DNA of 49,622 bases from Halobacteriales archaeon QS_4_69_31 (lineage in GTDB: Archaea; Halobacteriota; Halobacteria; Halobacteriales; Haloarculaceae), in contig PXRP01000015.1 of assembly GCA_003021655.1 (NCBI GenBank), positions 1-49,622 of the forward strand. The letters run 5' to 3'. Position numbers and translations under genes: made by a program. Below, in pieces: positions 43,749 through 49,622 of this stretch (position 1 is the first letter of the stretch; each line of letters opens with the position of its first letter). The notes under the pieces were generated by a model. That model did not search any database and had not been told where the DNA came from. It saw only the letters and a program-made list of their open reading frames with translations.

Positions 43749-44237
43749 ATGAACGTCGCGGTCCTCAGCGACACCCACATACCTTCGAGGGCACAGCGGA
43801 CCCCGGCCCCGTTCCGCGAGCGGATACGGGCGGCCGACCACGTCATCCACGCGGGCGACTTCGACTCGAAGGGAGCGCTCGCGGACGTGCAGGACCTGGC
43901 ACCCGAGTTGACGGCCGTCTCGGGGAACATGGACCCCCGGGTGGGCCTGCCCGGCGTCGCCAGCGTCGACCTCGGGGGGGTCACGTTCGTCGTGACCCAC
44001 GGCACCGGCCGGCCGCGCGGGTGGGCCGACCGCGTCGCCGGGACCGTCCGCGAGGAGTCCGACGAACCGCGGGTCGGCGTCGCCGGCCACACCCACGAAC
44101 TCGTCGACACCGACCACCGCGGGGTCCGCCTGCTCAATCCCGGGAGCGCGACGGGCGCCCCGCCGGCCGACCGGACGACCATGCTGACCGTCGAGGCCGG
44201 CGGCGGCGACCTGGACGTGACCGTCCACGAGGTCTGA
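43749..44237 (+). CDS. YfcE/MJ0936-type phosphodiesterase
   Basis: This 162-residue calcineurin-type metallophosphoesterase has the motifs VLSDTHIPS, HAGDFDSK, VSGNMDPR, VTHGTG and GHTHELVD. These provide all metal ligands expected of the YfcE/Vps29-like subgroup, which hydrolyse phosphodiesters of unknown physiological identity. The N-terminus MNVAVLSDTHIP fixes the start at 43749. Convergent with the IMPase gene, one base apart. Confidence 0.9.
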   Translation: MNVAVLSDTHIPSRAQRTPAPFRERIRAADHVIHAGDFDSKGALADVQDLAPELTAVSGNMDPRVGLPGVASVDLGGVTFVVTHGTGRPRGWADRVAGTVREESDEPRVGVAGHTHELVDTDHRGVRLLNPGSATGAPPADRTTMLTVEAGGGDLDVTVHEV

Positions 44238-45086
44238 CTAGTCGGCGAGCGCGTCCCGCGTGGCCATCCACAGGCCCTCGCGGACCGACTCGTCGGCGCC
44301 GAAGACGGTGAGCGGCCCCTCGGAGCGTTCGGCGGCGCCGGCACCGCGGGCGAGCAGTTCGCCGGCGACCTGCTCGCGCTCGTCGGGGTAGTAACAGACG
44401 AAGCCGTCGAGTTTCCCGCGGGCGAAGAGACTCCAGTAGACGACCGGCGCCCACGTCTGTATCGCGCGCTTGCAGACTCCTTCGACGGCGTCAGTGACCG
44501 CGTCCCACTCCCGGCGGGGGCGGCCGCCCGCCAGCACCGGCTGGCCGACGACCATCCCAACGGTGCCCGCAGAGAGCGGCCGGTCGTCGCCGTCGGTGAC
44601 CGCGACCGGTCGGCCGTTGTAGCGGACGCCACCGCCCCGCGTGGCGACGTACACGTCGTCACAGACGGGGACCGAGACGGCTGTCGCGACCGGCCTCTCG
44701 CCGCCCGCACCGTCGGCGGCCGAGTCGCCGCCGTCGTCGTCGCCCCGCTCGCAGACCGTCACGGCGACGCCGAAGGTGGGGATGCCGGCGGCGAAGTTGT
44801 TGGTGCCGTCCAGCGGGTCGATTACCCACCGATACGCCGTCCCCGGCCGGTCACCGCGCTCCTCGGTCGAGACCGCGTGGTGCGGGTAGGCCTCGTCGAC
44901 GACCGAGAGGACGCGCCGCTCGGCCTCACGGTCGGCCGCCGTCTTCACGTCCTGGTCGGTGTACTCGGCGTCGGTCGCGCCGTCCGCGAAGCGGTCGGCC
45001 AGGTACGCCCCGCCCGCCTCGACCGCGCGAACGGCCACGTCCGCGAGGTCGTCGGTCGGCGCGACTGCCGGGTCGTCGGTCGTCAC
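44238..45086 (-). CDS. Inositol monophosphatase-family phosphatase
   Basis: This 282-residue protein of the IMPase/FBPase (FIG) superfamily has the metal motif WVIDPLDGTNNFAAG and the earlier acidic residue in STEERG, completing the two-metal site. A later WAPVVYWSLFARGKLDGFV matches the C-terminal motif. A Gly/Asp-rich insertion (GDDDGGDSAADGAGG) interrupts the middle. GTG 45086 (MTTDDPAVAP) is the most natural start, giving a divergent promoter with cofE; the open frame extends to the right through cofE antisense. Confidence 0.85.
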   Translation of the reverse strand: MTTDDPAVAPTDDLADVAVRAVEAGGAYLADRFADGATDAEYTDQDVKTAADREAERRVLSVVDEAYPHHAVSTEERGDRPGTAYRWVIDPLDGTNNFAAGIPTFGVAVTVCERGDDDGGDSAADGAGGERPVATAVSVPVCDDVYVATRGGGVRYNGRPVAVTDGDDRPLSAGTVGMVVGQPVLAGGRPRREWDAVTDAVEGVCKRAIQTWAPVVYWSLFARGKLDGFVCYYPDEREQVAGELLARGAGAAERSEGPLTVFGADESVREGLWMATRDALAD

Positions 45087-45188
45087 GACTGTCGGGTCGC
45101 CGCGGTCCCCTTCGAAAGTTTCGGTCCGCGGCGGGGCCGGCGCGCCCGGGAGCGGGGCGCTTTTGTCGACCCGTGCCGGAAAGCGGGT

Positions 45189-46190
45189 ATGGAACTGTTC
45201 GGCGTCGAGGGACTGCCCGAGGTCCGGCCCGGCGACGACCTCGCGGCGCTGACCGCCGAGCGCGCCGACCTGCAGGAGGGGGACGTCCTCTGTGTCTCGC
45301 ACACGGTCGTCTCGAAGGCCGAGGGGCGCCAGGCCGACCTCGCCGACTATGACCCCGGCGAGCGCGCCCGGGCAATCGCCGACCGCATCGGCACCCTCGC
45401 CGGCGAACAGAAAGACCCCCGCTTCGCCCGGGCGGTCATCGAGGAGAGCCGGGCGCTGCTGACAGAGGAGCCGCTGCTGCTCGCGGTCACAGCGTTCGGC
45501 CACGTCGCGGTCAACGCGGGCATCGACCGCTCGAACGTCCCCGACGCCGACCTCCTCTTGCTCCCCGAGGACCCGACCGCGAGCGCCCGCCGGCTCCACG
45601 AGGCGCTGGGGGTCCCGGTCGTGGTCACCGACACGTCCGGGCGCCCGTTCCGCCTCGGACAGCGCGGCGTCGCCATCGGCTGGGCGGGGATCCCCGCAGC
45701 CCGCGACTGGCGCGGCGAGACCGACATGACGGGGAAGGAACTCGGCGTCACCGTCGAGGCGGTCGTCGACGAACTCGCAGCCGCCGCGAACCTCCTGACC
45801 GGCGAGGGCGACGACGGCATCCCCGCCGTGGTCGTCCGCGGCTTCGCGTTCGGCGACCACGACGCCAGCGACAACCTGTTCCGGGACCCCGCGGGCGACT
45901 ACGTCCAGGACGCGCTCGAACAGTGGACCTACGACCCCGACCGCCTCCGGCAGAAGGCCGGCGAGGACCTGTACGACGAAGCCGCCGGAGAGGACAGGGG
46001 CGTAGGGGACGGCGGAGACGACGGGGACGTAGGGGACGAGAGGGACGGCGGAGACGAGGGGGACGGCGTCCGGGCGAGCGACCCCGACGGGAGCGGCCAG
46101 GGGAGCGACCCCAACGGCCAGAGGAGCGACAGCGAGGAGGGGAGACAGGACGGCGACACCAGCACGAGTAGCGACGGAGATACGCAATGA
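45189..46190 (+). CDS. cofE: Coenzyme F420-0:L-glutamate ligase
   Basis: This 333-residue CofE adds L-glutamates to F420-0 using GTP. It contains LCVSHTVVSKAEG, DTSGRPFRLGQRGVAIGWAGI (shown in part) and GETDMTGKELGVTVEAVVDELA as family motifs. The enzyme part ends near residue 262; the last 70 residues are a Gly/Asp/Ser-rich acidic tail not expected in the family. The ATGA overlap with mer (46187-46190) couples the two F420 genes. Confidence 0.93.
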   Translation: MELFGVEGLPEVRPGDDLAALTAERADLQEGDVLCVSHTVVSKAEGRQADLADYDPGERARAIADRIGTLAGEQKDPRFARAVIEESRALLTEEPLLLAVTAFGHVAVNAGIDRSNVPDADLLLLPEDPTASARRLHEALGVPVVVTDTSGRPFRLGQRGVAIGWAGIPAARDWRGETDMTGKELGVTVEAVVDELAAAANLLTGEGDDGIPAVVVRGFAFGDHDASDNLFRDPAGDYVQDALEQWTYDPDRLRQKAGEDLYDEAAGEDRGVGDGGDDGDVGDERDGGDEGDGVRASDPDGSGQGSDPNGQRSDSEEGRQDGDTSTSSDGDTQ

Positions 46191-47164
46191 GAGGGATAGA
46201 ACTCACGCCCGAGCACCCGGTCGAGACGGTCGTCGAGCAGTCGGTCGCGGCCGAGCGCGCGGGCTTCGACGCGGCGTTCGTGAGCCACCATTACAACAAC
46301 CGCGACCAGTTCGGGACGCTCGCCGCGATGGCCGCGGCGACCGACGACATCGACCTCGGCCCGGGCATCGCCAACCCGTACGAGACTCACCCGGTGACGC
46401 TGGCCTCGCGGATGGCGACCGTCGACGAGTACAGCGGCGGCCGCGGTCTCTTCGGGGTCGGGCCGGGCGACGCCTCGACGCTGTCGAACCTCGGTATCGA
46501 GCGCGACCGGCCGCTCCGGCGGGTCCTGGAGACGTTCAAAGTCGCCCGCCGCCTCTGGGAGGGCGAGCGCGTCGACCACGACGGCACCTTCCATGCCAGC
46601 GACGCCGCGCTCAACTACGCGCCCGGCCGGGTCCCGGTCTACGTCGGCGCACAGGGCCCCGACATGGTCCGGATGGCCGCCAAACACGCCGACGGCGTCC
46701 TCTTCAACGGCGCCCACCCGCGGGACTACGAGTGGGCGAGCGAGCGCGTCGCCGAGGGGCTGGCGGCCCGCCCGGACGACGCCGGCGCGTTCGACTTCGC
46801 CGGGTATGCGCCCGTCAGCGTCGCCGAGGACGCCGCGGCCGCCCGCGGGCAGGCGAGGTACCCGGTGGCGTTCGTCGTCGGCGACGCACCGCCGCCGCTT
46901 CTGGACCGCCACGGCATCGACCGCGAGGCCGCCCGCGAGGTCGGCGACGCCGTCGAGGCCGGCGACTTCTCGGCGGCCGCCGACCGGGTCACAGAGCGGA
47001 TGCTCTCGGCGTTTGCCATCGCCGGCCGGCCCGAGGCCGTCGAACGCCAGGTCGCGGACCTCCTCGACTACGCGGACAGTTTCGTCGCGGCCGCGCCGCT
47101 GGGGCCGGACGTCGAGGCGGCTATCCCCCTCCTCGGGGCGGTCCTCGGGAACTCTCGACGGTGA
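46187..47164 (+). CDS. mer: F420-dependent LLM-class oxidoreductase, Mer-like
   Basis: This 325-residue luciferase-like (LLM) TIM barrel binds F420. It has VSHHYNNRDQFGTLAAMAAATD, GPGIANPYETHPVTLASRMATVDE, GVGPGDASTLSNLG and PVYVGAQGPDMVRMAAKHADGV (shown in part), which follow the pattern of 5,10-methylenetetrahydromethanopterin reductase. In haloarchaea the likely role is a folate-linked or other F420 reduction. Coupling with cofE supports F420 use. Symbol by family similarity. Confidence 0.85.
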   Translation: MRGIELTPEHPVETVVEQSVAAERAGFDAAFVSHHYNNRDQFGTLAAMAAATDDIDLGPGIANPYETHPVTLASRMATVDEYSGGRGLFGVGPGDASTLSNLGIERDRPLRRVLETFKVARRLWEGERVDHDGTFHASDAALNYAPGRVPVYVGAQGPDMVRMAAKHADGVLFNGAHPRDYEWASERVAEGLAARPDDAGAFDFAGYAPVSVAEDAAAARGQARYPVAFVVGDAPPPLLDRHGIDREAAREVGDAVEAGDFSAAADRVTERMLSAFAIAGRPEAVERQVADLLDYADSFVAAAPLGPDVEAAIPLLGAVLGNSRR

Positions 47165-47345
47165 AAAGCGAGACGAAGGCCCCGAGCGACAGGTAGCCCA
47201 GCACGGCCACCGACGCGAACGTCAGCCCGGCCCCGACCGCGAGCAACGCGGCGCTCAGCGGGTCGTGGCTCGCCACCTCGACGAACCGCCCGGGTAGCTC
47301 GACGACGCTCGTGACCAGCTCCTCGGCGGAACGCTGCAGGCTCAT
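47121..47345 (-). CDS. Small membrane protein
   Basis: This 74-residue protein has an N-terminal amphipathic helix (MSLQRSAEELVTSVVELPGRF) and a hydrophobic segment (SAALLAVGAGLTFASVAVLGYLSLGAFVSLF). The last 10 residues overlap the end of mer on the opposite strand by 44 bases, so the true stop may be earlier or later. Conserved-looking but function unknown. Confidence 0.6.
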   Translation of the reverse strand: MSLQRSAEELVTSVVELPGRFVEVASHDPLSAALLAVGAGLTFASVAVLGYLSLGAFVSLFTVESSRGPPRGGG

Positions 47346-47510
47346 ACTCCTCGCTTGGCGACCCCCCTACTTCGAGGTTTCGTCGGCCGCCGCCGCTGGA
47401 CGCGAGCCGGGCGCCGTCGGGGCCGGCGACCCGCCGGGGTCGACTGGACGAACCATGGCCATCCCGGGTTCCCGGGAGGTTTTTGACCGCCGGCGTGAAC
47501 CTATGGGGTG

Positions 47511-49529
47511 ATGGACATCGAGTCGGTTCCCGGCGTCGGGACGAAGACGGCCGAGGCGCTGGCCGAACTCGACGACCCCGAGCGCGCGCTCGGGGAGGGC
47601 GACGTGGCGACGCTGGCGCGGGCGCCGGGCGTCAGCGACGGCCGCGCCGCCCGCATCGCCCGGGGGGCCATCCGCCAGCGCCACGACGACCCCGGCGGTT
47701 TCGCCGCGACGGCTCGCGCCCAGGAAGTTTACCGCGAGGCGCTCGCGCTCCTCCAGGACCGGACGGTCACCGAGTACGCCGAGCGCCGCCTGGAGACGTT
47801 CTACCCGAGCGGCGTCCGCTCGCGCGTCGAGGAGACCCGCGCGTTCACCCGCGAGGCCATCGAGCGCGACCCCGACGAGGCGGTCCGTGGGGCGCTCGCG
47901 GGCGTCGAACCCCTCTCGGCGCCCGCCGGCGTCCGCGTCCGGGACCGCTGTCTCGCGACTAGCGACGCCGAAACCTACGCCCGCGCACAGGAGGCGGTCC
48001 CTGAGTTGAGCGTCGAACTCGTCGACGACGCGCGGGGCCTGGCCGACCTCGCGCGGGGGTACGCGACCGTCGTCGCGCTCGACGAGGCTTTCGCGGGCGT
48101 CGACGTCGAGGGCGACGTCCGCGTCGACCCCGACGCCCTCGAGAACCCGGCGCGGGTCGTCCCCGAGCGGACGCTGGCGTTTTTCGCCCACAATCGCACG
48201 GCCGTCCGGGCGGCCATCGAGGTCCACCGCGTCGCGGACCTGCCGGCGCCGTGTGACCTCGACGCGCTCGCGGGGGCGCTCGACCGCCTCGACGACGAGG
48301 GCAACGTCGCCGGCGACGACCGCCTGGCCGCGCTCCAGACGGCGGCCGACGACCTCGACGCGGCCGTCTCGACGGCCGAGAGTGTCGCCAACGACCGCCT
48401 CCGGGCGGCCATCGAGGAGCGCGACGTCACCATCGAGGGGGCGGACCTCCTCTCGCTGGTCGAACAGGGCGCCGGCGTCGACTCGCTGCTCGGGCGCGAA
48501 CTCTCCGAGGAGTACGCCGACGCGGTCGCGGCCGCCAGGGACCACCTCGTCGACGCGCTCGGCCTCGAAGACTACGCCGACCTGGCCCGGCGGGCCTTCC
48601 CCGACGAACCCACCTTCCCCGTCGAGCGCGACGAGAGCGTCGTCTCGCGGTTGCGCGAGGAGGTGACGACCGCCCGCGACCGCCGGGCCGCCGAACTCAA
48701 ACGCGACCTCGCCGCGGACCTGGCCGACGCCCGCGACGACGCCGACCGACTCGTCTCGGCCGCGCTCGACCTCGACGTCGAACTCGCGGTGGCCCGCTTC
48801 GCCCGCGAATTCGACTGCACGATGCCCGAGTTCGGGGGCCGTGGCTTCGCCATCGAGGGCGGCCGGTCGCCGCTGCTTGACGTTCCCTACGACGAGGTCG
48901 AACCGGTCGACTACGCCGTCGAGGGCGTGGCGCTGCTGACCGGCGTCAACAGCGGCGGCAAGACATCGACGCTGGACCTGGTGGCACTCGTGGTGACGCT
49001 GGCACAGATGGGCCTGCCCGTGCCGGCCGACAGCGCCCGCGTCGAACACGTCTCGGCGCTCCACTACCACGCCAAGACCCAGGGGACGCTGGACGCCGGC
49101 GCGTTCGAGTCGACGCTCCGGCAGTTCGGCTCGCTCGTCGAGGAGGTCCGGGACGGGGCCGCGGGCACGGCCGACGCCGCCGCCGACGGGGGCCGCGAGG
49201 GGACCGTCCTCGTGCTCGTCGACGAACTGGAGTCGATCACCGAACCCGGCGCGAGCGCGACCATCATGGCCGGCATCCTCGAAGCCCTTGACGCCAGCGA
49301 CGCGACGGCCGTGTTCGTCACGCACCTCGCCCGCGAGATACGTGACGCGGCCACCGTCGCGTTGGCCGTCGACGGCATCGAGGCCGAGGGACTCGTCGAC
49401 GGCCAGCTGCGCGTCGACCGCACGCCGGTCAAGGGGACACTCGCCCGCTCGACGCCCGAACTCATCGTCGAGAAACTCGCCGCGGACCGCGGCGGCTTCT
49501 ACGAGGACTTGCTCGGGAAGTTCGAGTAA
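47511..49529 (+). CDS. HhH-MutS family ATPase (MutS2/MutS5-like)
   Basis: This 672-residue protein begins with a helix-hairpin-helix-like start MDIESVPGVGTKTAEALAEL, as in DNA-joint proteins, followed by a helical clamp. The C-terminal MutS ATPase has Walker A GVNSGGKTS (478-486), Walker B VLVLVDELES and the late TAVFVTHLAREIRDAATVAL. It lacks the mismatch-sensing MutS domain I, so recombination or branched-DNA processing is more likely than classical mismatch repair. The true start could be GTG 47508 (one codon earlier). Confidence 0.88.
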   Translation: MDIESVPGVGTKTAEALAELDDPERALGEGDVATLARAPGVSDGRAARIARGAIRQRHDDPGGFAATARAQEVYREALALLQDRTVTEYAERRLETFYPSGVRSRVEETRAFTREAIERDPDEAVRGALAGVEPLSAPAGVRVRDRCLATSDAETYARAQEAVPELSVELVDDARGLADLARGYATVVALDEAFAGVDVEGDVRVDPDALENPARVVPERTLAFFAHNRTAVRAAIEVHRVADLPAPCDLDALAGALDRLDDEGNVAGDDRLAALQTAADDLDAAVSTAESVANDRLRAAIEERDVTIEGADLLSLVEQGAGVDSLLGRELSEEYADAVAAARDHLVDALGLEDYADLARRAFPDEPTFPVERDESVVSRLREEVTTARDRRAAELKRDLAADLADARDDADRLVSAALDLDVELAVARFAREFDCTMPEFGGRGFAIEGGRSPLLDVPYDEVEPVDYAVEGVALLTGVNSGGKTSTLDLVALVVTLAQMGLPVPADSARVEHVSALHYHAKTQGTLDAGAFESTLRQFGSLVEEVRDGAAGTADAAADGGREGTVLVLVDELESITEPGASATIMAGILEALDASDATAVFVTHLAREIRDAATVALAVDGIEAEGLVDGQLRVDRTPVKGTLARSTPELIVEKLAADRGGFYEDLLGKFE

Positions 49530-49533
49530 ACTA

Positions 49534-49579
49534 CCCCGCCCTACTCGCTCGCCTTTCGGCTCGCTCCTTGAGGGCGGGG
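49534..49579. terminator. Large hairpin after the MutS-like gene
   Basis: CCCCGCCCT (49534-49542) pairs perfectly with AGGGCGGGG (49571-49579) across a 28-base loop, followed by CTTTCTCC, just past the stop at 49529. It may terminate transcription, or be an IS200/IS605-type left-end palindrome, as haloarchaeal elements often begin ...AGGGCGGGGCTTTCTCC (recalled). Without sequence beyond the window, I cannot choose. Confidence 0.5.
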
Positions 49580-49622
49580 CTTTCTCCGTGGTTGCGGTTT
49601 CGGCCTGCCCCCGTGCGTGGAC

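Noticed and set aside
47508..49529. HhH-MutS gene with neighbouring genes considered as a defence system.
   Set aside because: Neighbours (F420 genes, small membrane protein) are housekeeping and give no defence context.
1..49622. tRNA, rRNA and large structured RNA genes were looked for.
   Set aside because: No cloverleaf or conserved RNase P/SRP/rRNA core was recognised by eye; a covariance search could still find a small RNA.

Overview
The window is chromosomal DNA from a haloarchaeon. GC is high, third codon positions are almost all G or C, proteins are strongly acidic, and most genes start at or close to the transcript start. Recognisable archaeal machinery includes the A-type ATP synthase, DP2 DNA polymerase, aIF1A, S6e, RIO1 kinase and F420 enzymes. 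The rhodopsin resembles cruxrhodopsins, which suggests a Haloarcula/Halomicrobium-type relative; this last point is inference, because no search could be run.

Layout. 1-9412: a methyltransferase on the minus strand, then ATP synthase genes H-I-K-E-C-F-A-B. The atpI-atpK gap carries two hairpins of the type found at IS200/IS605 ends. 9413-10850: a vapBC-type toxin-antitoxin pair sits where further ATP synthase genes might follow (no subunit D gene is present anywhere in the window), then a decayed plus-strand gene. 10757-17419: a UshA-like phosphoesterase followed by a light-energy island: Bat-type regulator, bacteriorhodopsin, lycopene cyclase and Brp/Blh retinal synthase. The island supplies the pump, its chromophore and a candidate light or redox regulator. 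17475-22172: DUF460 protein, small membrane and hypothetical genes, a broken PIN-domain gene, SCP2-like protein, aIF1A and RIO1 kinase.

22200-26100 is less GC-rich and looks acquired: a winged-helix regulator, then a copper module (Cys-containing repressor, P1B ATPase with an unusual Tyr-Pro-Cys membrane motif, CopZ-like chaperone) with palindromes in both control regions. 26500-34171: membrane/hypothetical genes with a 78-bp MITE-like element, PHP phosphoesterase, zinc-finger and cupin proteins, a truncated APH-type kinase, DUF3891, oligoendopeptidase F, a dCTP-deaminase-like protein, a frameshifted small membrane gene and ribosomal protein S6e. 34255-38265: phosphate permease with a probable partner (DUF5828), an atypical phosphoribosyltransferase-HAD fusion, and a PPC-domain protein.

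38285-43561 is polC (DP2), interrupted by a 493-residue intein with a homing endonuclease and an HTH. The flanking extein DNA shows foreign codon use on both sides, as expected from gene conversion during homing. 43749-49529: phosphoesterase, IMPase-family phosphatase, cofE and mer-like F420 genes, and a HhH-MutS family ATPase.

No wholly new multi-gene defence system was recognised. The most unusual items are the intein co-conversion tract, the Bat protein with a degenerate receiver plus a LOV-like PAS, the YPC copper ATPase, the PRTase-HAD fusion, and the set of decayed genes (PIN, APH, small membrane protein, 10.3-kb remnant).
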